From NCBI GenBank assembly GCA_016193285.1, contig JACPSL010000031.1:1-62095 (forward strand): a stretch of 62,095 nucleotides of DNA, in the 5' to 3' direction. This DNA comes from Candidatus Melainabacteria bacterium. GTDB taxonomy: Bacteria; Cyanobacteriota; Vampirovibrionia; 2-02-FULL-35-15. Every line of letters begins with the position of its first letter. Positions within the stretch are counted from its first letter, which is position 1. The notes below the pieces were generated by a model. That model made no database searches. It was not told the DNA's origin and saw only the letters and a program-made list of their open reading frames with translations. Positions 27,638 through 36,911 of the stretch are shown piece by piece. The position numbers and the translations under genes are program-made.

Positions 27638-28600
27638 TTAGTCAATTGGAAGATGAACAATAAAGCTAGATCCGCTCCCCATTTTTGATTTAACTTCAAT
27701 TTTACCTCCATGAAGATCTACTACATTCTTAACAATTGATAGACCTAACCCTGAACTCCCTCTTGCTTTTGTGCGGTCAACTCTATAAAACCTGTCGAAT
27801 ATTTTTGGGATTTCACCTTCAGGAATTCCAATGCCTGTATCATCTATTTGAAAACTTCCAGGTACAGGCCCATGTTTAATAGTAACTTGTGTGTTTTCTT
27901 TGCTATATTTTATTGCATTTTCAATTAAATTTTGAAGCACATGATCAATTTGTTCAGGATCAGCAAAAATTTCATAGTCACCTGAAACTAAATTTGAAAT
28001 TTTAATTTTACTTTTGTCAGCTATTGGCTGAAGTAACTTTATTGTTTCATCAACTTTTGTTTTAAAATTTATTCTTTTCTTTGGCCCTGAAAGTTTGCCT
28101 GATCTAATCTTTCCAAGATTTAATAATTGATTTACTAATTTTGTTAGTCTATCAATTTCATTATTAATTTGTTCTAAGAATTTTCCTGAAACATCCGGGT
28201 CTTTCATTGCACCAAGAAGAAGACTTTCAGTAAGAGTTTTTATATTTGTAATGGGACGCCTGAGTTCATGACTCATTTCACCTATGTTTTCTTGATGGGT
28301 TTCAGTAATAATTAGGATAATATTGCTGTCACTTGTAGTAATTTTCTTTGCTTTTAATTGGTTTGATAATCCAATGATTTCTTTCTCAGTATTGGATGGA
28401 AGATGCAAGATTTCTATAATTTGTTCTTTTAAAAGTTTAAAATTATTTTTTTTAAAATCTTCTTCATTTGTTTCTAAAGCACTAACAGCATATTTATTCC
28501 AGGACAATAAATTATTTTTCATGTCGAATAATAAAAGGCCAACTGGTATTTCCTCAATGTAATTTTTCAATAGTTCAAATATTTCTCTGGTTTCTGGCAT
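27638..28600 (-). CDS. Soluble PAS-type sensor histidine kinase
   Basis: 320 residues without a membrane segment, so cytoplasmic. An N-terminal PAS-like region (EIPVGLLLFDMKNNLLSWNKYA) is followed by HisKA with phospho-acceptor H111 in GEMSHELRRPITN, and a HATPase domain (N box ENAIKYSKEN, G1 DDTGIGIPEGEIPKIFDRFYR, G2 GSSGLGLSIVKNVVDLHGG). The PAS domain suggests sensing of an internal signal (redox, ligand). It sits between recG and the OmpR-type regulator and likely phosphorylates the latter. Confidence 0.93.
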   Translation of the reverse strand: MPETREIFELLKNYIEEIPVGLLLFDMKNNLLSWNKYAVSALETNEEDFKKNNFKLLKEQIIEILHLPSNTEKEIIGLSNQLKAKKITTSDSNIILIITETHQENIGEMSHELRRPITNIKTLTESLLLGAMKDPDVSGKFLEQINNEIDRLTKLVNQLLNLGKIRSGKLSGPKKRINFKTKVDETIKLLQPIADKSKIKISNLVSGDYEIFADPEQIDHVLQNLIENAIKYSKENTQVTIKHGPVPGSFQIDDTGIGIPEGEIPKIFDRFYRVDRTKARGSSGLGLSIVKNVVDLHGGKIEVKSKMGSGSSFIVHLPID

Positions 28601-28653
28601 TGTTTTTAAAATAGACGAGCAAACATAAAAAATGTGATCTAATATATACTATT

Positions 28654-31113
28654 TTACCCAGCAGTAATATAAAATTTTTCTTTTTCTTCAAGATATTTTT
28701 TTAGTTCTGGATAATCATTTAAGTTGGAATCCTCTTTTAAGATTTGCAATGCTTTTCTTCTTGCTAATTCTAGTACTGTAGCATCATTTATAATATCTGC
28801 AAGCAATAAGTCAGGAAGCCCACTTTGTTTTGTACCTAAAAATTCACCAGGTCCTCTAATCCTTAAATCTTCCTGAGAAATAATAAATCCATTATTTGTC
28901 TTTGTTAGTATTTCAAGTCTCTTTAAAGCATCCTCAGAGTAACCTTGAGGTGAAAGCAAACAATATGCTTGTTCTCCACCTCTACCAACTCTTCCACGCA
29001 ATTGATGTAACTGAGATAATCCAAACATTTCTGCATTTTCTATCATCATTACAGTTGCATTTGGGACATCCATTCCAACTTCAATAACAGTTGTAGTAAT
29101 TAAGACATCAATCTTCTGGGTTACAAAAGCTTGCATAACTCTTTCTTTTTCAGCTGATGGCAATTCTCCGTGCATAAGACCAAGTCTTAAATTTTTTAAA
29201 AAAGTTTTAGAAAGTTCTTCAAACTCAATTGTAGCTGCCTTTGCAGATAAAGCTTCTGACTCATCAATTAAAGGAAAAACAATATATGCTTGTCTTCCTT
29301 TTGCAACCTCCCCGCAAATAAGATCAAACACTTTTGCTCTTTGCCATGACTGAACAACTGAAGTTTTAATTGGTATTCTTCCTTGTGGCAATTCATCTAT
29401 TTCAGACATTTCTAAATCACCATGTAGAGCTAATGCAAGAGTTCTTGGAATTGGTGTGGCAGTCATAAACAATCTTTCAACATTTTTAGATTTTTGTAAA
29501 AGAGCATCTCTTTGTTTTACTCCAAAACGGTGTTGTTCATCAATAATTGCAAGTCCAAGGTTTTTAAATGTAACTTCATCTTGAATAAGTGCATGAGTGC
29601 CTACAACAATTTTTATGAGACCTGTAACAAGACCATCGTAAATTTCTTTTTTTACTTTATCTCGTGTACTGCCAGTTAACATTGCAACTTGGATACCTAA
29701 AGGAGATAAATATTCCTGGAATTTTCTAAAGTGCTGCTGAACTAAAATTTCAGTAGGTGCCATAAGTGCAGTTTGATAACCATTTTCAACTGCAAAAAGC
29801 AATGCCATAAGAGCAACTATAGTTTTTCCACTTCCAACATCTCCTTGTAAAAGCCTGTGCATAGGCTTATCACTCATTAAATCTTTTTTAATTTCTAGGA
29901 AAACCTTGTTTTGTGCATTTGTTAATTTAAAAGGCAAAGAGTCAACTAGTTTTCTTACAAGACTCTCATCTCTTTCTTTAAGGCTTAAGCCAGTTCTATC
30001 TTTGTCAAGAGTATGTCGTCTATAAGTTAGTTCTAACTGCATTAAGAAAAACTCTTCAAATACAATTCTATGCCTTGCAAGATTACATAACTCCTGGCTG
30101 TCAGGAAAATGGATTTGAGACAAGCTTGTTTTTAAATCAAGTAACTTTTCTTCCTTTAAAAGTTTTCTTGGTAAAGATTCTTGAATATAATCAGAATAAA
30201 CTAAAAATGCATTTGAAACAATTTTTCTTATAAACTCTTGAGAAATTCCTTCTGTTAATGGATATACTGGTACAATTCTTGCAACATTTAAGAGACGCTC
30301 TGATGAAGCATCTCTGCCATTGTCGTCAATTATTTCTATTGCTGCATTTGCAAGGCAGAATGCTCTTGAAAACTTATCATATGAAACTGTACCTGAACAA
30401 ATAACTTTTGAATTTATTGGATGTTGCTTTTTATAATTTTCTTGAATGAGCTTGTTAAATTTCCCGCCAATAAATCTTGTAATATTTATTTTTCCTGTCT
30501 CGTCTTGAATTATAATTGTAAAAATGGTTAGATTTCTTCTCTTTGGTGGAGTAAATGATCTAAATCCTTTAATTTGACCAATGATGGTAACATCCTCATT
30601 AATTTTTAGGTCTTTAATTTGTCTTGTTTTTTGAAAATCCAGGTATGTTCTTGGATAATAACGAAGAAGATCATTTACAAGAAAAACACCAATCCTATTA
30701 AACACAAGAGATAATCTTGGTCCTATACCTTTTACATATTTAACATCTATTTTTTTTGGGTCTTTTTCGTATGATTTGTTGGGAGGTTTCAAGGTTTCAA
30801 AGTTTCGAAGTTTCTGAGCTCTGCTCTCTGCTCTCTGCTCTCTATTCTTATCCGATATTTCTTTTAAAATTCCTTGTGCTTTATGAATAGTTTCAATTCT
30901 TGAAGTAACATCTTGTGTTGGATATGAATAAAATAAATTAATAAGCAGTTTAAGCTTTTCCTTATCATTAAACTCGTAAGAAAGTAATTTTGTGTTTTGA
31001 ATTATAAAGTTAGAGAATGTTGCCTTTTTGCCTTTTGCATTTACATAGTGTTGATCAATTTCATAGTTGATTGCATCTTGAATAGTCTTAAGCGTTTCAT
31101 GGATTGTTTTCAT
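28654..31113 (-). CDS. recG: ATP-dependent DNA helicase RecG with repeat-derived insertion
   Basis: Branch-migration helicase that remodels stalled forks and Holliday junctions. 819 residues: wedge/OB domain (DVTIIGQIKGFRSFTPP), Walker A GDVGSGKT, DExH box as IIDEQHRFGVKQR, TATPIPRTLAL, and the C-terminal QLRGRVGRGGEQAYCLL. An N-terminal extension of about 120 residues precedes the wedge. It contains, near residues 90-110, residues REQRAESRAQKLRNFETLK encoded by tandem repeats (30785-30844) that look inserted. Catalytic parts are intact. Confidence 0.95.
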   Translation of the reverse strand: MKTIHETLKTIQDAINYEIDQHYVNAKGKKATFSNFIIQNTKLLSYEFNDKEKLKLLINLFYSYPTQDVTSRIETIHKAQGILKEISDKNREQRAESRAQKLRNFETLKPPNKSYEKDPKKIDVKYVKGIGPRLSLVFNRIGVFLVNDLLRYYPRTYLDFQKTRQIKDLKINEDVTIIGQIKGFRSFTPPKRRNLTIFTIIIQDETGKINITRFIGGKFNKLIQENYKKQHPINSKVICSGTVSYDKFSRAFCLANAAIEIIDDNGRDASSERLLNVARIVPVYPLTEGISQEFIRKIVSNAFLVYSDYIQESLPRKLLKEEKLLDLKTSLSQIHFPDSQELCNLARHRIVFEEFFLMQLELTYRRHTLDKDRTGLSLKERDESLVRKLVDSLPFKLTNAQNKVFLEIKKDLMSDKPMHRLLQGDVGSGKTIVALMALLFAVENGYQTALMAPTEILVQQHFRKFQEYLSPLGIQVAMLTGSTRDKVKKEIYDGLVTGLIKIVVGTHALIQDEVTFKNLGLAIIDEQHRFGVKQRDALLQKSKNVERLFMTATPIPRTLALALHGDLEMSEIDELPQGRIPIKTSVVQSWQRAKVFDLICGEVAKGRQAYIVFPLIDESEALSAKAATIEFEELSKTFLKNLRLGLMHGELPSAEKERVMQAFVTQKIDVLITTTVIEVGMDVPNATVMMIENAEMFGLSQLHQLRGRVGRGGEQAYCLLSPQGYSEDALKRLEILTKTNNGFIISQEDLRIRGPGEFLGTKQSGLPDLLLADIINDATVLELARRKALQILKEDSNLNDYPELKKYLEEKEKFYITAG
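30785..30844. repeat. Two tandem repeat arrays inside recG
   Basis: GGTTTCAAGGTTTCAAAGTT, then GCTCTGCTCTCTGCTCTCTG: two different short tandem arrays side by side, both translated in frame within the variable N-terminal region of RecG. Confidence 0.7.
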
Positions 31114-31176
31114 TTATTGATATTATAAAGTAAAAATATTGCATCCAATACTACTACTTGCTAAACTAAACTAATT

Positions 31177-32100
31177 ATGTCAATTATCACTGAAACAAAT
31201 TACTTTGGCAATTTTAGGCACATTGAAGACCCAAAAGTTTTAATTATCCCAGTCCCTTATGAATATACAGCTTCAAGTAATAAAGGTACTAAATATGGAC
31301 CACAGGGAATTTTAAATGCAAGTACTCATCTGGAATCCTTTGACGATGAGCTTTGGACTGAAATTGAGAAAATAGGAATTAATACTACAAACTTTGTAAG
31401 TTGTGAGTTTGTAAATAACAAAACCAAGCAACCGTTTGTAGAAGTAGAAGATGCTGTAAGAAATGCAATAATTAGTGGCTGTTTACCAATACTAATTGGT
31501 GGTGAACATTCTTTATCATATGGAGCTATAAAAGCAGTCTATGACTTATATCCAGATATTTCTGTTGTACATTTTGGGGCTCACTTAGATTTAAAAGAAT
31601 CATTACAAGGAAATAAATACACAAACAAATGTACAATTAAACAAATTTATAATTTAATGCCAGATTTAAAAATTGTTCAGGTAGGTACCAGGTTGGTTTC
31701 TCTTGAAGAAAAAAATTGGCTTGAAGAAAATAATCCAAACATAGATATCTTTTTTGCAAAAGATAAAAACCGTTGGACAGTAGCAGACTTATTAACTAAC
31801 CTTACTAAAAATGTTTATGTTAGTTTTAATTTAAATTTTTTAGATACAAGTATCATGCCATCTGTACAAAGACCAGAGCCTGGCGGATTGAGTTGGAATC
31901 AAGCAATTGACATTATGAAAAATATTTGTACTTTTAAAGAAATAGTTGGAATGGACTTTGTTGAGTTTACACCAATACCAGATTTACTTGCACCCAATAT
32001 ACTTGCTGCAAAAATTATTTACAAATCAATTGGCTATACTTTTGCAAGGCAGCTAGGTGTGTTGGAAGAAGAAAATTCATTTGTAAGCACTGAAAACTAA
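31177..32100 (+). CDS. Agmatinase/arginase-family protein lacking half its metal ligands
   Basis: A 307-residue ureohydrolase-fold protein. The fold markers GTKYGPQGILNASTHLESFDDEL, GGEHSLSYGAIKAV (H111 retained) and PEPGGLSWNQAIDIM are clear, so homology to agmatinase (SpeB) is secure. The DAHxD motif is GAHLD (D134 to G), and the SxDxDxxDP motif is SFNLNFLDT (both metal Asp become Asn: N218, N220). Three of the six manganese ligands are thus missing. It may be a pseudoenzyme or a changed activity. The end overlaps convergent bioD by 24 bp. Confidence 0.85.
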   Translation: MSIITETNYFGNFRHIEDPKVLIIPVPYEYTASSNKGTKYGPQGILNASTHLESFDDELWTEIEKIGINTTNFVSCEFVNNKTKQPFVEVEDAVRNAIISGCLPILIGGEHSLSYGAIKAVYDLYPDISVVHFGAHLDLKESLQGNKYTNKCTIKQIYNLMPDLKIVQVGTRLVSLEEKNWLEENNPNIDIFFAKDKNRWTVADLLTNLTKNVYVSFNLNFLDTSIMPSVQRPEPGGLSWNQAIDIMKNICTFKEIVGMDFVEFTPIPDLLAPNILAAKIIYKSIGYTFARQLGVLEEENSFVSTEN

Positions 32101-32754
32101 TCCATTAGTGACCACAGGCACTTTCATTAAACACTTTACACCTGTAATTTCAGAAATTACATCTGGTGCAGTTTTTATTACTACATCATTTGTTTTTTCA
32201 TCATAGCTGCTAATGACAAAGCCTAAGACATTTAGCTCTTTTTGTTTTGCGAAATTAATTGTTAAAACTGTGTGATTGATTGTGCCTAAGGTTGGACGGG
32301 CAACAATAATAACTGGGTAGGTTAGATCTTTTATTAGATCAGCAACTAGATAGCAATTAAGACTATAGACCTTTTTGTGGTCTTTGGTCTCTGGTCTCTG
32401 GTCTCTGGTCTCTGCAATAGGCACTGCAATCCCTCCAATCCCTTCTATAATAACCACATCAAATTCTTTTTCAAGTTCTTTAATATCTGAAATTATTTTT
32501 TCTACTTCTATCTTCTTATTTTCATTTTTTGCGCTAACTAATGGAGCACTAGCAAGAGAAAAAGAATAAGTGTTAAATATTGGGATTTTATTATTTGTAA
32601 ATTTAGCTAAAAGAGTAGTATCTTTTTCGGGTCCTGTTTGAATTGGTTTTGAAATTGCAACTTTTTTACCTTGTTCATAATAAGAATTAGCTAACAGTGC
32701 AGTAAAAATACTTTTACCAACTCCTGTACCTGTACCTGTTATAAAAAAATTTAT
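32077..32754 (-). CDS. bioD: Dethiobiotin synthetase, probable AUA start
   Basis: Forms dethiobiotin from diaminopelargonic acid, CO2 and ATP. The frame opens with [18 protein letters not shown] (P-loop), followed by [16 protein letters not shown] and [14 protein letters not shown], a full-length BioD of about 225 residues. The only ATG in frame is internal (32457), after the P-loop. Between the upstream in-frame stop (32773-32775) and the conserved start there is no ATG, GTG or TTG. An ATA at 32752-32754 overlaps the ftsZ stop as ATAA, like a coupled ATGA junction. A tandem repeat is translated as [11 protein letters not shown] in the middle. Confidence 0.8.
   Translation of the reverse strand: MNFFITGTGTGVGKSIFTALLANSYYEQGKKVAISKPIQTGPEKDTTLLAKFTNNKIPIFNTYSFSLASAPLVSAKNENKKIEVEKIISDIKELEKEFDVVIIEGIGGIAVPIAETRDQRPETKDHKKVYSLNCYLVADLIKDLTYPVIIVARPTLGTINHTVLTINFAKQKELNVLGFVISSYDEKTNDVVIKTAPDVISEITGVKCLMKVPVVTNGLVFSAYK
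32377..32414. repeat. Tandem GGTCTCT heptamer array inside bioD
   Basis: GGTCTCT is repeated four to five times head to tail and translated in frame (minus strand) as the [11 protein letters not shown] segment, right after the conserved GIGGIAVPI. Confidence 0.8.
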
Positions 32755-33917
32755 CTTCTTCCTCTTAAGAACTCAGGAATGTCTAAAATATCTGAAGCCA
32801 TTCTTTTTACTTTGTCATCAACAATAGTTTTTGTCCTAGCTTCAACAACTTTTTCTTCTTTTCTATCGCTAACACCAACACCAACTGGTCCAAAAAATTC
32901 TTTTGTAAGTTCTTTGGTCTGTGCTCTTTGCTGTTCCACTGTTGGTACTTGCATTGAAAAGCCTGTTGCAATAACTGTTATTTGAACTTCATTTTGAAAC
33001 TTAGGATCAATGACTGCTCCAATGATTATGTTTGCATCGTCTTGAGCAAGTTCATAAATTAATCCTGCAGCTTCATGTACTTCATGTAAAGTCAAGTCAG
33101 GTCCACCAGTAACATTAAATATAATTCCTGAAGCACCATTGATGGTAGTCTCAAGTAATGGACTTTCAATAGCTTTTCTTGCTGCTTCTGTTGCTCTGCC
33201 CTCACCAGATGCTGTTCCCATACCCATTAGTGCTGAACCTGCAGAAGTCATAATGTTTCTTACATCTGCAAAATCAACATTTATTAAACCAGGTATTGTA
33301 ATTATGTCAGAGATGCCTTGAACACCTTGAAGCAAAACATTGTCTGCTTGCTTAAATGCTTCATGTACAGATGTTCTTTTTTCAATAACTTGTAAGAGTT
33401 TATTATTGGGGATAACAATTAAAGCATCAACCTTTTGTTTTAAAGCCTCAATACCTTGTTCGGCTTGGCTAATTCTTCTTCGGCCTTCAAAGGTAAATGG
33501 TTTGGTACAAACACCAATTGTTAAAACTCCAAGATCTTTTGCAATCTCAGCCATTATTGATGCACCACCAGTTCCAGTACCACCACCCATTCCACAGGTA
33601 ATAAAAATCATGTCAGCACCTGTGATAGCTGCAGCCATCTCATCACGGCTTTCTTCAGCTGCTTTTAAGCCAATGCTTGGATTACCGCCTGCACCCAGGC
33701 CTTTTGTTAACTTGCCGCCAATTTGAATTTTATTTGGTGCTGTACATAGTTGTAATGCTTGTGCATCTGTATTCACTGCCCAGAACTCAACATTACTTAA
33801 ACTAGTTTCAATCATTCTGTTTACAGCATTACATCCTGCACCACCTATCCCGAACACTTTTATGATTGCAGGTGAAATATTTAATTTTGAATTTGAATCA
33901 AAAGTTTGTCCTTCCAT
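32751..33917 (-). CDS. ftsZ: Cell division protein FtsZ
   Basis: Tubulin-like GTPase that forms the Z ring. 388 residues: [29 protein letters not shown], the tubulin signature [49 protein letters not shown], a variable linker and the conserved C-terminal tail [12 protein letters not shown] that binds FtsA/ZipA-type partners. Start ATG with GAGGG upstream. It stands outside a typical dcw cluster and overlaps bioD by four bases. Confidence 0.97.
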   Translation of the reverse strand: MEGQTFDSNSKLNISPAIIKVFGIGGAGCNAVNRMIETSLSNVEFWAVNTDAQALQLCTAPNKIQIGGKLTKGLGAGGNPSIGLKAAEESRDEMAAAITGADMIFITCGMGGGTGTGGASIMAEIAKDLGVLTIGVCTKPFTFEGRRRISQAEQGIEALKQKVDALIVIPNNKLLQVIEKRTSVHEAFKQADNVLLQGVQGISDIITIPGLINVDFADVRNIMTSAGSALMGMGTASGEGRATEAARKAIESPLLETTINGASGIIFNVTGGPDLTLHEVHEAAGLIYELAQDDANIIIGAVIDPKFQNEVQITVIATGFSMQVPTVEQQRAQTKELTKEFFGPVGVGVSDRKEEKVVEARTKTIVDDKVKRMASDILDIPEFLRGRR

Positions 33918-34275
33918 GATTTTTTTATCCCTCTTTTTTATGTTTCCTACTTTTTAAGTTTCTACTTTTCTATTTTTTGCTTCATAGTAAAAGCAGCCTT
34001 GTTTTTGATATGCTAGGGCTTGGATAAAAAAAATTCAAGTATCTTTTTAGTTGCTGTTGCTCTAAAACAATTTCTTAAAAGAGCTTAAAACAATAAATTG
34101 GCCTCAATTGTGACTTTTGAGGCCAAATCCAATGCTTTTATATCTAAAGGTTATACAATAAAATGTTCCTAATTAACTTTACGATTAGTTACTATTTAAA
34201 AGAAAGCTGTTGTAGTTACATACCTTGACAACTGAACAAACTTACTTTCTAAGCAGATACAAGGTTCCTTCCTGG
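33918..34275 (-). promoter_or_regulatory. Intergenic region rsgA-ftsZ: terminator and ftsZ leader
   Basis: 358 bp without a gene. It contains the hairpin terminator at 34085-34126 and, between it and ftsZ, an AT-rich stretch that should hold the ftsZ promoter; I could not single out a convincing -35/-10 pair. Confidence 0.5.
34085..34126 (-). terminator. Rho-independent-like terminator after rsgA
   Basis: Perfect 10-bp stem TTGGCCTCAA...TTGAGGCCAA (34098-34126) with a 9-nt loop. On the minus strand it is followed by TTTATTGTTTT, a T-rich run. It lies 150 bp past rsgA and before ftsZ. Confidence 0.65.
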
Positions 34276-35289
34276 CTAATTTTGATCTTTAAATTTTAAC
34301 AATTCTTGTTTCTCTTTTTTTCTTGACTTGGCTCTTGTTTCTTGATTAATTTTAGGGATTATTTTTTTATCACCTTTAAGACCACCTACAGATTTTACTT
34401 TTGCTTCTTGTTTAGATCTATAAAATATTTTTGACCTTGACTCTGAAAGAATCATTAAATAATTTTCATAGCGCGATTGCAGGATTGCATCCTTCTCAAT
34501 AGCATCATTTATCTTGCATCCTTCCTCTTGTTCATGTAGACAGTTATTAAAATTACATTTGACATTTTTAAACTCATTAAATGTTGTTTGTAGCTTGATA
34601 GGATTTAACCCAGCAAAACTAAACTGAGTAAACCCAGGAGTATCTCCTAAAAAACCATTGTTGCACTTGTATTCAATTGGAATTAATTGAATGTTTCTTG
34701 TTATATGTTTGCCTTGTTTAATTGCACTCAAGGAACCTATTAAAATATCTTGGCTAGGAGCTAATGCTTTTATTAAACTTGATTTTCCTGTACCAGATGG
34801 TCCTGTTAGGACTGTTGTTTTATTAACTAAATTTGGAGCTAAAAGATCTAAACCGTTTTTTGTTAAAGCTGAAGCATAAAATATTTCGACACCACTGTTT
34901 TTGTAAATATCATTAATATTAATTTCTTTTAAATCAGTTTTATTTATACAAACTATAGTTTTTTCATATGGTAATTCATATTTTATGTAAGAGATATATC
35001 GATCTAAATTATATAAACCAAAATCTGGCTCACAGGTAGAAAAGACAATTAGCACTTGATCAATATTTGCAATTGGTGGTTTTGCGATTTTATTTTTTCT
35101 ATCTATTAAGTTAGTTATTACACCACTTGTAGGGTTTGTTTCTTCAAACTCAACCTTGTCTCCTACAAATAAAAATTTTCCTTCTTTAAGCAATCTACTT
35201 CTTGCAAAGCACTCCCATGTTTTATTTTTTTCATCTACTACATAGTAAAAATTTGCTAGGATTTTAGTAATTGTGCCTGTTAGTTTCAT
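34276..35289 (-). CDS. rsgA: Ribosome small-subunit-dependent GTPase A
   Basis: A circularly permuted GTPase that checks late 30S assembly. 337 residues: N-terminal OB domain (GDKVEFEETNPTSGVITNLIDRKN), then the permuted order G4 NKTDL, G1 GPSGTGKSS, G3 DTPGF, and the zinc domain CNFNNCLHEQEEGC. A very basic C-terminal tail of about 45 residues (KSVGGLKGDKKIIPKINQET...) is longer than usual and may bind RNA. Its start overlaps the upstream bioY stop by four bases. Confidence 0.95.
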   Translation of the reverse strand: MKLTGTITKILANFYYVVDEKNKTWECFARSRLLKEGKFLFVGDKVEFEETNPTSGVITNLIDRKNKIAKPPIANIDQVLIVFSTCEPDFGLYNLDRYISYIKYELPYEKTIVCINKTDLKEININDIYKNSGVEIFYASALTKNGLDLLAPNLVNKTTVLTGPSGTGKSSLIKALAPSQDILIGSLSAIKQGKHITRNIQLIPIEYKCNNGFLGDTPGFTQFSFAGLNPIKLQTTFNEFKNVKCNFNNCLHEQEEGCKINDAIEKDAILQSRYENYLMILSESRSKIFYRSKQEAKVKSVGGLKGDKKIIPKINQETRAKSRKKEKQELLKFKDQN

Positions 35290-35966
35290 AAGGGTCGTCG
35301 CTTTTTGGATTCTTCATGCATAAACAGTGATGTATGATCTGGTAATTCCTGGATAAACATTTCCTTATAAACAAATGAGATTATTGGAATAATAGGAGTT
35401 AATAATAGAGCAAGAATTAAATCATAACCAATCATACTAAATGAAATATGCCAGGTAACATCTAACCAATCTCTTTTAAAAAGTAAAATATAAAAGATTC
35501 CTAAAAAATGTGTGGTGAGAAGTGGGATTAAAACTGTTAAAAACTTTTTATTCTTTTCATATAACCACCCGCTTAAAAAAGCATTAAGAGGAAAAGAAAT
35601 TAAATATCCAAATGTTGGTTCTTTAAAATAATCAAGCCCTCCACCACTTGCAAAAACCGGAAGGCCTAAAAATCCTAAAACAAGATATATAGTTATAGCA
35701 ATAAAACCTGTTTGAGGACCTAAGATTATCCCACATGCCCATACAGCCACAGTTTGTAAACCATAAATCTGCATGTCAAAATAAAAGTGTGGTAGTAGAC
35801 TTTGTAAAAAAATTAATAATCCTTTATTTGTACTTGCTGGATTAAAATCTATACCTACAAAAGGCAAACGAGCTAGTACTAGATTACTTAAATAAATTAA
35901 AACAAGAAGGCATAAAACCATTAGCCATTTACACTGATATACTGGCTTATATTTCATATCAAACAA
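35286..35966 (-). CDS. bioY: BioY-family biotin transporter S component
   Basis: A 226-residue membrane protein with about six hydrophobic segments. ILGPQTGFIAITIYLVLGFLGLPVFASGGGLDYFKEPTFGYLISFPL fits the BioY family block (LGLPVFA...GG...PTxGYL). Substrate-binding component of an ECF-type biotin importer. No ECF A/T components are adjacent; some BioY proteins act alone. bioD lies 2.5 kb away on the same strand, which fits a biotin theme. It is longer than most BioY (about 190-200) through an N-terminal and a C-terminal extension. Confidence 0.82.
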   Translation of the reverse strand: MFDMKYKPVYQCKWLMVLCLLVLIYLSNLVLARLPFVGIDFNPASTNKGLLIFLQSLLPHFYFDMQIYGLQTVAVWACGIILGPQTGFIAITIYLVLGFLGLPVFASGGGLDYFKEPTFGYLISFPLNAFLSGWLYEKNKKFLTVLIPLLTTHFLGIFYILLFKRDWLDVTWHISFSMIGYDLILALLLTPIIPIISFVYKEMFIQELPDHTSLFMHEESKKRRPL

Positions 35967-36016
35967 ATTATAGCTCTTAATGGAACTAATCTCTGGCTAT
36001 TAAAATCTGTTAACAT

Positions 36017-36796
36017 ATGGCAAAAGAAATTAATACTTTGGTTACTGATTTAAAACCAGCTTCACGGAAAAATGTTATTCCTATAACTTCTCTTACTGAT
36101 CTTGGAAGTGCAATAAGTGAAATTCAAAATCAGCTTTCAATATTAATTGGAAAGTCAGAAGATGATGTAAGCCCTGAGTTTAAAGCTTTGATGGAAGGTT
36201 ATATAAATAAAGCTAATGAATCAGAAGAAATAAAAGCTAAGTTAGAAAATATAGCTTCTTTAAAAGAAGAATTAAAAGTAGAAATTTCCCGTGTCCGTGA
36301 AACAAATAGAAATTTAATTAATGAGTTACAAAGTGCAAGAGAAACACTTAAAAATCTTGAAAGTGAATTTAACAACTTTCAATTAACCTCAAAAAAAACT
36401 GAACAAGAATACAAAGATAAACTAAAAATTGTAAAACATCAAAATGAAGAGCTTGAAAACAAAATTAAAGGGATGACAGAAGAACATGATGGAATTAGAC
36501 AAGAATATGAAAATTTCAGGAAAGAATCACTAGACCAAAACTATAAATTCCGTGAGCTTGAACAAGAGCTAAAAATTCAGAATGACAATATGCAAAAGCA
36601 ACTAGAAGAATATGAAATGCTTTTAGGTGAACAAAAGGAAGCACTTGAGTTTAAGACTAAAGAAATTGAATATAAAGACGCTCTTTTAAACCAGTTGGTT
36701 AAACAAGTAACTAATGAAAAGTTAAGAATACAAAACATAGCCCCAAATATTGCTAATAAAAAAGAAGATAAAAGAAAAGGTTGGTTTTTAGGTTAA
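36017..36796 (+). CDS. Coiled-coil protein of unknown function
   Basis: 259 residues. After an N-terminal polar segment (VTDLKPASRKNVIPITSLTDLG), nearly the whole chain is one long charged coiled coil (residues about 60-230, heptads rich in E/K/L/N). It ends with a basic GWFLG tail. No membrane segment or signal peptide. Could be a structural or scaffold protein of the cytoplasm; no family recognised. It lies divergent from bioY and upstream of a sigma factor, separated from it by a palindrome and a hairpin. Confidence 0.7.
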   Translation: MAKEINTLVTDLKPASRKNVIPITSLTDLGSAISEIQNQLSILIGKSEDDVSPEFKALMEGYINKANESEEIKAKLENIASLKEELKVEISRVRETNRNLINELQSARETLKNLESEFNNFQLTSKKTEQEYKDKLKIVKHQNEELENKIKGMTEEHDGIRQEYENFRKESLDQNYKFRELEQELKIQNDNMQKQLEEYEMLLGEQKEALEFKTKEIEYKDALLNQLVKQVTNEKLRIQNIAPNIANKKEDKRKGWFLG

Positions 36797-36807
36797 CAAA
36801 TTGTTAA

Positions 36808-36835
36808 GTAGGGGCAAGTGTCCACTTGCCCCTAC
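36808..36835. repeat. Palindromic repeat (GTAGGGGC family), intergenic
   Basis: Arms GTAGGGGCAAGTG and CACTTGCCCCTAC with a 2-nt centre. Located 12 bp after the coiled-coil gene. Confidence 0.9.
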
Positions 36836-36874
36836 TGTCAAATTTTTCTTCTTAACCTCTTTTTATACATTGTA

Positions 36875-36896
36875 AGGGCTGGTTGCGATCAGCCCT
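36875..36896 (+). promoter_or_regulatory. Hairpin directly before the sigma factor's ribosome-binding site
   Basis: AGGGCTG-8 nt-CAGCCCT ends exactly where the Shine-Dalgarno AAGGAG (36897-36902) begins. It could modulate translation of the downstream sigma factor or be a repeat of another family. Confidence 0.45.
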
Positions 36897-36911
36897 AAGG
36901 AGAAAAATATA

